A stretch of DNA of 64,000 bases from the NCBI RefSeq assembly GCF_000687915.1, contig NZ_JHZY01000002.1, forward strand, positions 1,674,001 to 1,738,000, read 5' to 3'. A model generated the notes under the pieces. That model had not been told where the DNA came from. It saw nothing but the letters and a program-made list of their open reading frames with translations, and did no database searches. Below are positions 1 to 9,305 of the stretch, piece by piece. The position numbers and the translations under genes were made by a program. Position 1 is the stretch's first letter, and each line of letters opens with the position of its first letter. Origin of the DNA: Leeuwenhoekiella sp. MAR_2009_132 (GTDB taxonomy: Bacteria > Bacteroidota > Bacteroidia > Flavobacteriales > Flavobacteriaceae).

Positions 1-3000
1 GTCCAGGGATTATGACTACCCCAAATAGGGTTCCGAATAACATTCCACCTAAAGAAGAAGCACCTATGGTACGGTTACCAATAGCACCTGCACCGGTAGC
101 GATAATTAATGGAATAAGACCTGCAACAAATGCAAATGAAGTCATTAAAATAGGTCTAAAACGTACTCGGGCTCCTTCAATTGCAGCTTCATAAATGGTG
201 GCTCCCTCACTTCGCTTTAAGACCGCAAACTCTACGATAAGAACGGCATTTTTACCCAGGAGTCCTACCAGCATTATGAGTCCTATTTGTGCATAAATAT
301 CATTTTGAAGCCCCATTAATTGAAGCATTACAAACGATCCTAAAAGTCCTATAGGTATAGAAAAAATTATAGCAAGCGGAATTATAAAACTCTCATACTG
401 CGCCGCAAGTACGAAGTATACGAAGGCGAGAACGATTCCAAAAATATACAGGGCTTCATTACCTCTGCCTGCCTCGTCATAGGACAATCCTTCCCAGGCA
501 ATATCATAGCCTTTAGGTAAGGTTGTTGCTGCAACTTCGCGCACGGCTGCAATTGCATCTGCTGTAGTATAACCTTTTGCAGGCTGACCTTGTATAGCCG
601 CAGAATTGTACATGTTGTAACGCGTTACCTCATTAGGTCCCTGCGTTTTCTTAAGCTTCATAAAAGCTGAATACGGCACCATCTCACCGGTATCATTCTT
701 CACATACAAATTCAAAATATCTGAAGGTAATTTTCTATACTGAGGGTCTGATTGTACATACACTTTAAAGAAACGGCCAAACTTGATGAACCCCTGCTCA
801 TAGGTACTACCTATCATAATGTTTAAGTTTTCCATAGCCTTACCTATAGAAACCCCTTTTTGCATCGCCAGATCATTATTGATCTCAAGTTCATACTGTG
901 GGTAATTTGCAGCAAAAAAGGTAAACAAACCGGCTAGCTCTTTACGCTTGCCCAACTCATCCATAAAATTTTGATTTATTTTATCAAAATCCTGATAATC
1001 TGTGTCTGTCGTTTTATCTAGTAAACGCATAGAAAAACCTCCTGAAGATCCAAAACCGGGAATAGCCGGTGGCTCAAAATACTCAATGACCGCCCCCAGA
1101 TTTTTAGACTTTTCTTCCAGCTCTTCCATAATTTCGGTAACGGTATGCTTTCTATCTCCCCAGGATTTTAAGTTAATCAAACAAGTACCTGCGTTAGAAC
1201 CCCTACCTTCGGTCATAATTTCATAACCCGCTAAAGACGAAACCGACTCTACGCCTTCTACTTCTTCACAAATCTTCTGAAGCTCGAGTGATACTTTGTT
1301 TGTACGCTCTAATGTTGCTCCTGGCGGAGTTTGAATTATCGCGTAGATTGTTCCTTGATCTTCACTAGGTATAAACCCAGAAGGTAAAATTTGATTTTCA
1401 AAAAATATCAATGCACAAACGGCGATAAGAATTCCAAACGTAAGTATACGTCTGCTAACAATAGTTTTAAGCAAGCGTACATACCTACCGGTAAGCCTGT
1501 CAAACCAATTATTAAAACCATCTAGTGCTTTTGTAAGAATGTTACCTTTTTTCTCTTTTCCGTGATTATTTTTTAAGAGCATCGCACAGAGAACCGGGGT
1601 AAGCGTAAGGGCTACAATTGCAGAAATCACAATAGAACTTGCCATTGTAATTGAAAATTGTCTGTAGAAAGTTCCTACCGGTCCAGACATAAATGTAATA
1701 GGCAGGAATACCGAAACCATAACAGCGGTAATCGCTATGATCGCTCCCGAAATTTCACCAAGAACCAGTTTAACAGCTTTGTATGGCGTGATATCTGGAA
1801 ACTCGTGAAACTTGGCATGTACAGCCTCAACCACTACAATAGCATCATCTACCACAATACCAATTGCAAGAACTAATGCAAATAAAGTAACCAGGTTAAT
1901 TGACATCCCAAACAGCTGAATTACGAAAAATGCACCTACTAAAGAAACCGGAACGGCTATAATAGGGATCAACGTAGAACGCCAGTCACCTAAGAAAATA
2001 AATACCACAAAAGCGACTAATAAAAATGCATCTCTAAGCGTATCAATAACTTGCTCTATGGAAGCATCTAAGAAATTAGAAACGTCATAACTAATTTTAT
2101 AATCCATTCCCGGAGGGAAATCAGCCTTCATCTCTTCAAGCTTTTCCTTTACCCCATCAATTACATCACTTGCGTTACTCCCGTAGTTTTGTTTTAATAC
2201 AATTGCGGCAGAAGGATGCCCGTCAAGATTGGAATAAATATCAAAGAATTCACTACCTAATTCTACTTTACCAATGTCCTTTAAATGAATACTTTCCCCA
2301 TCTGCATTGGCCCTGATAATTACATTCTCATATTCTTCGGGCTCATTAAATCTACCTTTATAGGTTAAGACATATTCTAAAGATTGTGCGGTAATACCAG
2401 AACTCTGTCCCAATCTACCGGGTCTTCCTATAATGCTTTGTTCCTGCAAAGACTCCATCACTTCTTCTACAGAGACATTATAAGCACGCATACGCTCAGG
2501 GTTTAGCCACACACGCATAGCATATCTGCGACTCCCTAGTATTTGAGAACGTGCAACACCTTTAAGACGGTTGATCTCGGGTATCATCTTTACATCGGCA
2601 TAATTGTATAGAAATTTCTCATCCATACTTTTATCCTTTGAATAGAGGTTTACGTACATCAACATACTGGGTTGAACTGGTGTAATCACGACACCTTCCC
2701 GTTGTACCAACTCCGGTAAGAGCGGCATAACCTGGTCTACCCGGGTTTTAACGCGCACTACGGCATCATTAGGATCAACTCCCGGTTCAAATATGATACG
2801 TAGTGTTGCTTCACCGGCACTGGTTGCATCAGTGGCCATATAACGCATATCTTCTACACCGTTAATAGCATTTTCAAGTGTAATTAAGGTTGATTTCACC
2901 AATACATCTGCACTGGCACCGGGATACGCGATAAAGATGTTTACGGTAGTAGGTGCTATCTGAGGAAACTGCGATATAGGCAGCTGCTTGATAGCAAGCG

Positions 3001-3070
3001 AACCTATAAACAAGATAATAATCGAAATTACTATCGCAAAAACGGGTCTTTTTATAAATTGACTAAACAT
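1..3070 (-). CDS. RND (HAE1/AcrB-type) efflux permease, 3' end outside window
   Basis: Inner-membrane proton-driven pump subunit that extrudes hydrophobic compounds through a tripartite complex. About 1023 residues are visible; the C-terminus runs off the left edge. The protein starts MFSQFIKRPVFAIVISIII, the usual N-terminal membrane anchor of this family. The paired acidic residues of the proton relay in transmembrane segment 4 are present (GIVVDDAIVVVEA, Asp408 and Asp409), and the second membrane half ends with GLLGKNAVLIVEFA. It follows the adaptor gene by 23 bases on the same strand, so the two are almost certainly co-transcribed; an outer-membrane TolC-like gene would be expected just outside the window. 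The substrate cannot be read from the sequence; the family is HAE1 (drugs, bile salts, dyes) rather than heavy-metal CusA type. Confidence 0.95.
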   Translation of the reverse strand, partial: MFSQFIKRPVFAIVISIIILFIGSLAIKQLPISQFPQIAPTTVNIFIAYPGASADVLVKSTLITLENAINGVEDMRYMATDATSAGEATLRIIFEPGVDPNDAVVRVKTRVDQVMPLLPELVQREGVVITPVQPSMLMYVNLYSKDKSMDEKFLYNYADVKMIPEINRLKGVARSQILGSRRYAMRVWLNPERMRAYNVSVEEVMESLQEQSIIGRPGRLGQSSGITAQSLEYVLTYKGRFNEPEEYENVIIRANADGESIHLKDIGKVELGSEFFDIYSNLDGHPSAAIVLKQNYGSNASDVIDGVKEKLEEMKADFPPGMDYKISYDVSNFLDASIEQVIDTLRDAFLLVAFVVFIFLGDWRSTLIPIIAVPVSLVGAFFVIQLFGMSINLVTLFALVLAIGIVVDDAIVVVEAVHAKFHEFPDITPYKAVKLVLGEISGAIIAITAVMVSVFLPITFMSGPVGTFYRQFSITMASSIVISAIVALTLTPVLCAMLLKNNHGKEKKGNILTKALDGFNNWFDRLTGRYVRLLKTIVSRRILTFGILIAVCALIFFENQILPSGFIPSEDQGTIYAIIQTPPGATLERTNKVSLELQKICEEVEGVESVSSLAGYEIMTEGRGSNAGTCLINLKSWGDRKHTVTEIMEELEEKSKNLGAVIEYFEPPAIPGFGSSGGFSMRLLDKTTDTDYQDFDKINQNFMDELGKRKELAGLFTFFAANYPQYELEINNDLAMQKGVSIGKAMENLNIMIGSTYEQGFIKFGRFFKVYVQSDPQYRKLPSDILNLYVKNDTGEMVPYSAFMKLKKTQGPNEVTRYNMYNSAAIQGQPAKGYTTADAIAAVREVAATTLPKGYDIAWEGLSYDEAGRGNEALYIFGIVLAFVYFVLAAQYESFIIPLAIIFSIPIGLLGSFVMLQLMGLQNDIYAQIGLIMLVGLLGKNAVLIVEFAVLKRSEGATIYEAAIEGARVRFRPILMTSFAFVAGLIPLIIATGAGAIGNRTIGASSLGGMLFGTLFGVVIIPG

Positions 3071-3093
3071 GTTTTTTCTGTTTTATGATTTGA

Positions 3094-4176
3094 TTACTCT
3101 GCATACAAATCAAGATTAGAAATTACAGACTTAGCATCTTTAACCTCGTACTCTATTTTATCATTTTCACGTACCAGACGTAAACCTTCTAATAAAATCT
3201 TATCATTTTCAGATAAACCTTTTGAAACCACATAAAGATGTGGCATCTCATTTAAAATGGTAATCTCACGAGATTTTACGCGATTGTCTTTGTCAATTAC
3301 ATAAACATATTTTTTGTCAAGAACTTCAAAAGTGGCTTTCTGCGGAATTAATAATGCTCCTGTAATAGGTATAGTAACATGAATATTACCAGTCTCTCCA
3401 TGTCGTAATAATCCTTCTGGATTAGGGAAGGTTGCTCTAAAAGGAATGTTACCGGTCTCGTTATTAAAATCTGCTTCAATAGTTTCTACAACACCGGGGT
3501 GTTGAAAGTATTTATTGTTAGCCATAAGTAAGTTTACCTGTGGCTTGTCTGCAGTCTTTAGATTTGTCTGATAATCGAGATATTCTGCTTCGGGCACATT
3601 ATAATACACCCACATAGTGGCATTATCAGATAAATTTGTGAGCAACTCACCTTCATCTACAAGGCTTCCCAAGCGCACGTGAAAACGGTCTACAATACCG
3701 TCAAAAGGAGCTCGTATTTGAGTGAAACCCAGATGTACGTTAGCGAGTGACAATTCTGCGTTAGCCTTATCCATTTTAGCCTTTGTCATTGCCAGTTCGT
3801 TTTTAGAAACAACATCACTGTCTGCGAGTAACTTAGTATTCTCGTATTCTATTTTGGCAACTTCAGCTTCAGCTTTTGATTTTTGAACTTCCGCTTCATA
3901 GATTCTGGGTAGAATTTGAAACAGCAGCTGTCCTTCCTTTACAAATTGTCCTTCATCTACGTATATTTTCTGAAGGTAGCCGCGTTCCTGGGCGCGTAAT
4001 TCTATGTGGCGACTTGATTGAATTTGTGACACGTAGTCTTTTGTGAGAATCGTGTCTTTACGAATGGGGTTTGTAACTAAGAATTTTACTTCTTCTTCTT
4101 TTTCGTGGTGTTCTGACTTACAGCTTACATGGAACAATAGTGCCCCAAAGCCTAACATCATGAGCATTCTTTTCAT
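3094..4176 (-). CDS. RND efflux periplasmic adaptor (membrane fusion protein)
   Basis: A 360-residue adaptor that links the permease to an outer-membrane channel. It begins MKRMLMMLGFGALLFHVSC, a signal sequence with a Cys at residue 19 that fits a somewhat relaxed lipobox (HVSC), so it is probably a lipoprotein. Two half-lipoyl motifs (GYLQKIYVDEGQFVKEGQLL near residues 66-86 and APFDGIVDRFHVRLGSLVDE near 156-175) flank an Ala/Glu/Lys-rich coiled-coil hairpin at about residues 93-148; a beta-barrel and membrane-proximal domain follow. It lies 23 bases upstream of the permease gene. No dedicated regulator (TetR, AraC or MarR) is adjacent in this window. Confidence 0.95.
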   Translation of the reverse strand: MKRMLMMLGFGALLFHVSCKSEHHEKEEEVKFLVTNPIRKDTILTKDYVSQIQSSRHIELRAQERGYLQKIYVDEGQFVKEGQLLFQILPRIYEAEVQKSKAEAEVAKIEYENTKLLADSDVVSKNELAMTKAKMDKANAELSLANVHLGFTQIRAPFDGIVDRFHVRLGSLVDEGELLTNLSDNATMWVYYNVPEAEYLDYQTNLKTADKPQVNLLMANNKYFQHPGVVETIEADFNNETGNIPFRATFPNPEGLLRHGETGNIHVTIPITGALLIPQKATFEVLDKKYVYVIDKDNRVKSREITILNEMPHLYVVSKGLSENDKILLEGLRLVRENDKIEYEVKDAKSVISNLDLYAE

Positions 4177-4215
4177 GGTGATTTTCTTTACAAATAGTTA
4201 GATTAATGTGGGTGT

Positions 4216-4231
4216 TTTCCTGAACAGGAAA
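4216..4231. repeat. Short dyad TTTCCTG-AA-CAGGAAA upstream of the efflux adaptor
   Basis: Seven-base perfect arms separated by AA, in the 153-base gap between the small secreted protein gene (ends 4330) and the adaptor (starts 4176). Its size and position 40 bases before the adaptor start suit a repressor operator or a short RNA hairpin. The regulator is unknown. Confidence 0.4.
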
Positions 4232-4329
4232 GACACAGATATTCTGCTTAGTTTTTGAACTAAATGCGTTAAGATCAATAAACAGAATAAGCGATTAGCC
4301 TATTGAGATACAGGCTGAAAGAAGTTAAA

Positions 4330-4713
4330 TCAAAGTCTGAATACCTGAAAAAGAAGGTATGACTTAACAGAAGCACGAACAGGAGTGATCGTTTCTGAAT
4401 CTAAATAATTGTATTTGTAGGTATAAAAATGCTTGATTACAGTAGCCGGAAGGCCAAAGAAAGGAATACTGGCAATGTGCTTTTCTTTTGAGAATGTATT
4501 ACTCTCTTCAATCTCAAATTCTGCAACCGTAATTTCAGGTGCGGTACCCGGCCAGTTAAAATCAATGTGGTGCTGATCCTGAGATTTCAGTATAAAATCT
4601 TCAAATGAGGATTGAAAATCAGCTGTGTTTATATCTGCTTGAAAAGCAGCAACACCAGATAGATTTACAAAACCCGTAAAAAGTATAATAAAAAATGAAA
4701 GCAGAAACTTCAT
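4330..4713 (-). CDS. Small secreted protein of unknown function, first gene before the efflux pair
   Basis: A 127-residue protein when started at the ATG at 4713; the open frame extends 18 codons further upstream, but the 4713 start places a clean signal peptide (MKFLLSFFIILFTGFVNLSG) at the N-terminus. No domain is recognised. The mature part is short, acidic in the middle (EFEIEESN) and ends with an aromatic/basic tail (SYLLFQVFRL). It lies on the same strand as the RND adaptor, 153 bases upstream, and may be transcribed with it, so a periplasmic accessory or stress-sensing role in efflux is possible but is only inference from position. The 310 bases upstream (4714-5023) are AT-rich and hold only the dyad at 4956-4975. 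Confidence 0.6.
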   Translation of the reverse strand: MKFLLSFFIILFTGFVNLSGVAAFQADINTADFQSSFEDFILKSQDQHHIDFNWPGTAPEITVAEFEIEESNTFSKEKHIASIPFFGLPATVIKHFYTYKYNYLDSETITPVRASVKSYLLFQVFRL

Positions 4714-4955
4714 ATATCTTTTTCGGAAAAGCTGAGCAAATGTAAAATAAGACCCTCGTAACCACAAAATTTGAAGCTATAATTTTCGTAGAAAATAGGT
4801 CATTGCGCAATATTTAGAAAAACAGAGATTTAACCTGTTTTCTAATAGCAATACCTCATTTTTTGAGACGTTTAATTAAAAATTTAGCATAAGAATTATT
4901 TTTCCTGCCGCTCTCATTTCTGAGAAATTTAGAAAAATTGAAAAATTAATGCTTC

Positions 4956-4975
4956 TTAAACAGCGTTCTGTTTAA
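4956..4975 (-). terminator. Inverted repeat TTAAACAG-cgtt-CTGTTTAA after argH
   Basis: Perfect eight-base arms around a four-base loop, 49 bases past the argH stop. On the minus strand it is followed within 8-25 bases by two T5 runs, so it can serve as a weak terminator of the arginine operon. The alternative is an operator for the gene that starts at 4713; the long symmetric arms fit either. Confidence 0.45.
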
Positions 4976-5023
4976 AATGTCTTCTTTATTAAACTCGGTT
5001 GAATCAAAAAAAGAGAAATTCTT

Positions 5024-6322
5024 TTAACTAATATCTAAAGCGGTAGAAACTTTGCGCATTTTCTCCTTAATCTCAGCAAATCCCGGATTATGAATACTTC
5101 CCAAATGGGTATGTTTTCTACCTTCATCTGGTTTATAGGTTCCGGCCTGCACCTCTCCTCCTACTGTTTTATACGCCTCACGAAAAGATTTACCTTCTAC
5201 AACAAGATTATTAATACTGTCTACTGTAAATATGTATTTGTATTTATCTTCAGTAAGATCTATGTCTTTCACTACGATTTGAGCAATGCTGTACTCAAAA
5301 ATTTCAAGAATATCTTTAATATTTTCAATCGCATTGATGGTATTTTCCTTTAGCAATTGATAATCTCTGTGGTAACCACTAGGCAGGTTATTGGTAATTA
5401 AAATCATTTCGGTACTCAAGGCCTGAATTTTATTACACTTACCACGTATCAATTCAAAAACATCAGGATTTTTTTTGTGGGGCATAATACTGCTGCCCGT
5501 TGTTAATTGTTCCGGGAAGCTTATAAATCCAAAATTTTGACTCATATACAAGCAGATATCCATCGCAAAGCGAGAGAGCGTGTTTGCAAGACTTCCTAAA
5601 GTAGAAGCTAGCGTACGTTCACTTTTACCTCGAGACATTTGTGCGGCAACTACATTAAATTTTAAGGTGGCAAAACCCATCTCTTTGGTCGTAAGATTTC
5701 GGTCTATAGGAAACGAACTTCCATAACCTGCTGCAGATCCTAACGGATTCTGATCTACAATTTGCAGTGTTGCATTGAGTAAAGTAAGATCGTCTATTAA
5801 TAACTCTGCATACGCAGAAAACCACAACCCAAAACTACTGGGCATAGCTACCTGCAAATGTGTATACCCGGGAAGTAACTTGTGTTGATGCTTTTCGGCA
5901 AGTTTCATCAAGGTATCAAAAAGCGCAACAGTGCGCACCCGTATTTGCTGTAACTGATCTTTGTAATACAGATGTAATGCTACCAGAACCTGATCATTTC
6001 GGGAACGTGCAGTGTGTACTTTTTTACCGGTTTCGCCTAAAATAAGAGTTAATTCTGCTTCTATCTTACTATGAATATCTTCATATTCTGGCTCAATAAA
6101 AAAATCTGGATTCTGTGTATGAGCCTCAAGAATTTCTAATTGCGGTAACAAATTTTCTAATTCGTGAGCAGTAATAATCCCTACTTTTTGAAGCATAATC
6201 ACGTGAGCACGTGTTGCCTGTACATCATATTTTGCAATATGCGTATCTATCTCACGATCATTACCTACCGTAAATTTGATGATTTTGTCATCTATGTTTG
6301 CGCCTTTATCCCAAAGTTTCAT
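5024..6322 (-). CDS. argH: Argininosuccinate lyase
   Basis: Last step of arginine synthesis: splits argininosuccinate into arginine and fumarate in the cytoplasm. The 432-residue protein has the fumarase/aspartase superfamily signature GSSIMPHKKNPD (about residues 275-287), the conserved N-terminal stretch DIHSKIEAEL and GKKVHTARSRNDQV. It is slightly shorter than the roughly 460 residues of enterobacterial ArgH, as usual in this phylum. It is the last gene of the arginine operon. The start at 6322 is preceded at four bases by an AGGGGAGG purine run that belongs to a dispersed repeat and may act as a strong ribosome binding site, unusual for this group. Confidence 0.97.
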   Translation of the reverse strand: MKLWDKGANIDDKIIKFTVGNDREIDTHIAKYDVQATRAHVIMLQKVGIITAHELENLLPQLEILEAHTQNPDFFIEPEYEDIHSKIEAELTLILGETGKKVHTARSRNDQVLVALHLYYKDQLQQIRVRTVALFDTLMKLAEKHQHKLLPGYTHLQVAMPSSFGLWFSAYAELLIDDLTLLNATLQIVDQNPLGSAAGYGSSFPIDRNLTTKEMGFATLKFNVVAAQMSRGKSERTLASTLGSLANTLSRFAMDICLYMSQNFGFISFPEQLTTGSSIMPHKKNPDVFELIRGKCNKIQALSTEMILITNNLPSGYHRDYQLLKENTINAIENIKDILEIFEYSIAQIVVKDIDLTEDKYKYIFTVDSINNLVVEGKSFREAYKTVGGEVQAGTYKPDEGRKHTHLGSIHNPGFAEIKEKMRKVSTALDIS

Positions 6323-6449
6323 TGTCCTCCCCTGACCCCTCCAAAGAAGGGAACCTTTATTTGTACTTATAATCGCAAAGCGATTAAATAATATATTAAT
6401 TAAACGTGTTATTTTCCCCTTATCAATTTCCCCTTCGGGGATTAGGGAT
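6323..6449. repeat. Intergenic repeat cluster between argE-like gene and argH
   Basis: 127 bases made of small hairpin-forming modules: a C-rich block CCCCTGACCCCTCC (about 6330-6343; on the minus strand a G-rich purine block just before the argH ATG), a perfect hairpin AATCGC-AAA-GCGATT (6371-6385), and TCCCC-TTCG-GGGA (near 6430-6442) with a UUCG-type tetraloop. The C-rich block resembles the one at 11240-11280 in the same operon, and the CGC-AAA-GCG hairpin resembles one at 34581-34595, so these look like members of dispersed repeat families. Confidence 0.65.
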
Positions 6450-7514
6450 TTACAGTATACTTTTAAGCAAATCTATGTAAATCTGAATACCTTCTTCAAT
6501 TTCCTGTACATAAATAAACTCATTAGCGCTATGTGAACGTGTGCTGTCTCCCGGACCTAATTTTAGAGACGGACACGTCAAAACTGCCTGATCACTTAAT
6601 GTAGGAGAACCATATGTACTTCTACCCAACGCGATACCAGCTTTTACCAGATCGTGATCTTTAGGAATAGAAGATGAGTTTAAACGCAAACTACGCGCTA
6701 CAATAGAATCACAAGGAGCTCTATCTTTTAGTAACTGAGCAATTTCCTGATTGCTATATTGATCATTTACACGTACATCTACAACAAGATCAACATCTGC
6801 AGGCACCGCATTGTGCTGTTTCCCGCCATTAATCTGTGTAACGGTCATTTTAACTTCTCCTAAAGCTTCAGAAACTTTTTCAAACTTAAAATCGTGAAAC
6901 CACTGCAATACCGGAATACAATTGTAAATGGCATTATTATCATTAGGGTGTGCAGCGTGAGATGGTTTTCCTAATACTTTAGCATCAAAAACAACCAAAC
7001 CCTTTTCTGCAATTGCTAAATTCATCAAGGTAGGCTCCCCCACTATAGCCACATCAATATGCGGTATTACCTCAAGCATACTGTTTAAACCGTTAGGACC
7101 GCTGCTTTCTTCCTCACCACTCGCTACGATAACCAGGTTGTATTTGGGGTTCTCGTGAGCATAGAAATAGGTAAAGGTTGCTATTAAAGAAACCAAACAA
7201 CCGCCCGCATCATTACTTCCTAAACCATATAATTTACCATCTTCAATATCTGGCGAGTACGGGTCGCGTGTATAGCCATTATTAGGTTGAACCGTGTCGT
7301 GATGACTATTTAACAGTAATGTGGTTTTACCTTCTTCAAAGTTTTTATTAGTTGCCCAAATATTATTTGCCTGACGGCGAAAGGGTATCTCATGTGCCTT
7401 AAACCAATTTTCAATAAAAGCCGCGGTACCTTCTTCTTCTGAAGAAAAAGATTGCGTAGAAATCAAATTCTTCAATAATTCTAGCGCCTCTTGCGTAAGT
7501 TTTTCTATGTTCAT
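6450..7514 (-). CDS. M20 family N-acyl-citrulline/ornithine deacylase (ArgE-like)
   Basis: Zinc-dependent deacylase of the M20/ArgE/DapE family, 354 residues. Metal ligands and catalytic residues are visible: SHHDTV, GLGSNDAGG, GEEESSGPNG and, near the C-terminus, SHSANEF. In bacteria with an ArgF'-type transcarbamylase the acyl group is removed at the citrulline stage rather than from ornithine, so the likely substrate here is N-acyl-citrulline (N-succinyl if the transcarbamylase prediction is right). The start codon overlaps the argB stop by one base (TAATG), implying translational coupling. 'Acetylornithine deacetylase' is the usual database name and may be misleading here. Confidence 0.88.
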   Translation of the reverse strand: MNIEKLTQEALELLKNLISTQSFSSEEEGTAAFIENWFKAHEIPFRRQANNIWATNKNFEEGKTTLLLNSHHDTVQPNNGYTRDPYSPDIEDGKLYGLGSNDAGGCLVSLIATFTYFYAHENPKYNLVIVASGEEESSGPNGLNSMLEVIPHIDVAIVGEPTLMNLAIAEKGLVVFDAKVLGKPSHAAHPNDNNAIYNCIPVLQWFHDFKFEKVSEALGEVKMTVTQINGGKQHNAVPADVDLVVDVRVNDQYSNQEIAQLLKDRAPCDSIVARSLRLNSSSIPKDHDLVKAGIALGRSTYGSPTLSDQAVLTCPSLKLGPGDSTRSHSANEFIYVQEIEEGIQIYIDLLKSIL

Positions 7515-8290
7515 TACAGTCTTAAGGTTGTAAAATTAGTAGTGGTATTTTGAAGCATTTGCGGTTTTCCCAATTGAACTTTGCTTACTCCGTTTTTTAG
7601 AGCGTAAAAACAATTTTCTAACTTCGGAAGCATCCCATCTGCGATAACCTGATCTTTTAGTAATTCTGAATATTTAGAAGTATCTATTTCCTTTACTACT
7701 GAAGTCTCATCATTTATATCTAACAACACTCCGGCTTTCTCAAAGCAATAATTGAGCGTTACCTCATATTCTTTTGAAAGACCAATTGCGAGTTCGCACG
7801 CAATCGTATCTGCATTGGTATTAAGTAACTGTCCTTTACCATCGTGCGTAATTGCACAAAACACTGGAGTTATATCTAGACTCAATAATTTATCTATCAA
7901 TTCTGAATTTACGCCTACAACATCACCCACGAAGCCAAAATCAACGTCTTTAACCGGGCGCTTTATAGAACGTATGCTATTACCGTCTGCTCCTGAAAAC
8001 CCAATCGCATTGCAGTTTCTGGCTTGCAAACCGGCCACAATAGATTTATTAACCTTACCTCCATAAACCATTGTAATTACTTCTACGGTTTCGGCATCTG
8101 TAATTCTCCGGCCGTTTGTCATTTTAACCGGTATTCCTAACCGTTCTGCTAATTGACTCGCAAGTTTCCCACCACCGTGAACTAAGATTTTAGGTGCTGA
8201 TAAAGCTGCAAAAGCATCTAAAAAAGCTTGAAGATCTTCTCCACTTTCTATAATGTTTCCGCCTACTTTAACAATATTCAGGTTTTTCAT
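7514..8290 (-). CDS. argB: N-acylglutamate kinase (ArgB family)
   Basis: Second step of the acylated arginine pathway: phosphorylates N-acetyl- or N-succinyl-glutamate with ATP. The 258-residue amino-acid-kinase fold shows KVGGNII at the N-terminus, the glycine-rich VHGGGKLASQ loop near residue 38, and NTNADTIACELA near residue 155. This is the short form without the N-terminal helix linked to arginine-inhibitable hexamers, so feedback control may act elsewhere, for example through the leader peptide found upstream of the operon. It lies 9 bases after argF' and overlaps the deacylase start by one base. Confidence 0.93.
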   Translation of the reverse strand: MKNLNIVKVGGNIIESGEDLQAFLDAFAALSAPKILVHGGGKLASQLAERLGIPVKMTNGRRITDAETVEVITMVYGGKVNKSIVAGLQARNCNAIGFSGADGNSIRSIKRPVKDVDFGFVGDVVGVNSELIDKLLSLDITPVFCAITHDGKGQLLNTNADTIACELAIGLSKEYEVTLNYCFEKAGVLLDINDETSVVKEIDTSKYSELLKDQVIADGMLPKLENCFYALKNGVSKVQLGKPQMLQNTTTNFTTLRL

Positions 8291-8299
8291 AACTTGAGT

Positions 8300-9250
8300 T
8301 TAATTCAGATTTTCTAAAATCTTTTTTAAAACAACCTGAGCGGAGTATGTGCGGTTATTGGCCTGCTCAATGACCACAGAATTCTTTCCATCTAAAACAC
8401 CATCTGTAACAATAACATTACGCCTCACCGGCAGGCAATGCATAAATTTAGCGTCGCCTAGTTTTTCTTCTGTAATGGTCCAACTACTGTGAGAATCTGT
8501 GGTCGCAAGAACTTTTCCGTAGTTCTCATAATTACTCCAGTTTTTCACATAGACAAAATCTGCATCTTTTAAAGCTGCATTCTGATCGTATTCTACCGTA
8601 GAATCTTTTATAACAGCATCACTTAATTCATAACCTTTAGGATGTGTTATGGTAAAATCTACATCCATTTTTTGCATCATTCCTATAAACGAGTTTGCCA
8701 CTGCATGAGGCAACGCTTTAGGATGTGGAGCCCAACTTAAAACAACTTTTGGTTTCTTTTTCTGTGACAATTCGGTAATAGTAATTGCGTCTGCAAGTGC
8801 CTGTAGCGGGTGTGCCGTAGCACTTTCCATATTTATAACAGGCACAGATGCATACTTCACAAAGTTGGAAATCACATACTCTGACTCATCTTTAGCTTTA
8901 TCGGTAAGAGTAGGAAAAGCACGTACCGCAATTATATCGCCATATTGCGAGATTACCTGTGCAGCTTCCTTAATATGCTCTGAGGTATCTGTATTCATAA
9001 CAGTGCCATCCTCAAACTCGAGCTTCCAGGCATCACTATTAAAATTCATCACCGTGACATCCATTCCTAAATTACAGGCTGCTTTTTCGGTACTCAAGCG
9101 CGTGCGTAAGCTTGAATTAAAAAATAGCATTACCAGGCGCTTACGCTTACCCAATTGCTCATAAGAATACGGATTATTTTTAAGTTCGCGCGCTTGCGCA
9201 ATAAGTTCCTGTAGATCTGTAATGTCGTCTAAACTGGTGTATTTTTTCAT
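8300..9250 (-). CDS. argF': ArgF'-type transcarbamylase, predicted N-succinylornithine carbamoyltransferase
   Basis: Transfers carbamoyl from carbamoyl phosphate to N-acylated ornithine, giving N-acyl-citrulline. The 316-residue protein has the ArgF' form of the carbamoyl-phosphate loop (FFNSSLRTRLST, residues 43-54), HPLQALAD near 145 and FMHCLPVRRN near 270, all closer to the Bacteroides fragilis succinylornithine enzyme than to ordinary OTCase (no STRT motif). Residue 90, the position known to choose between acetyl- (Glu) and succinyl-ornithine (Pro), is Ser here (sequence VMNTDTSEHIKEA). Published substitution of that Glu by Ser in the Xanthomonas enzyme converts it to succinylornithine use, so N-succinylornithine is the predicted substrate. 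Databases often call such proteins acetylornithine carbamoyltransferase. Confidence 0.92.
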   Translation of the reverse strand: MKKYTSLDDITDLQELIAQARELKNNPYSYEQLGKRKRLVMLFFNSSLRTRLSTEKAACNLGMDVTVMNFNSDAWKLEFEDGTVMNTDTSEHIKEAAQVISQYGDIIAVRAFPTLTDKAKDESEYVISNFVKYASVPVINMESATAHPLQALADAITITELSQKKKPKVVLSWAPHPKALPHAVANSFIGMMQKMDVDFTITHPKGYELSDAVIKDSTVEYDQNAALKDADFVYVKNWSNYENYGKVLATTDSHSSWTITEEKLGDAKFMHCLPVRRNVIVTDGVLDGKNSVVIEQANNRTYSAQVVLKKILENLN

Positions 9251-9305
9251 TAGTTGATTCCTGTCAAAATGGATTTAGCAGCCGAAATCTCTGCGTTATT
9301 TATAA

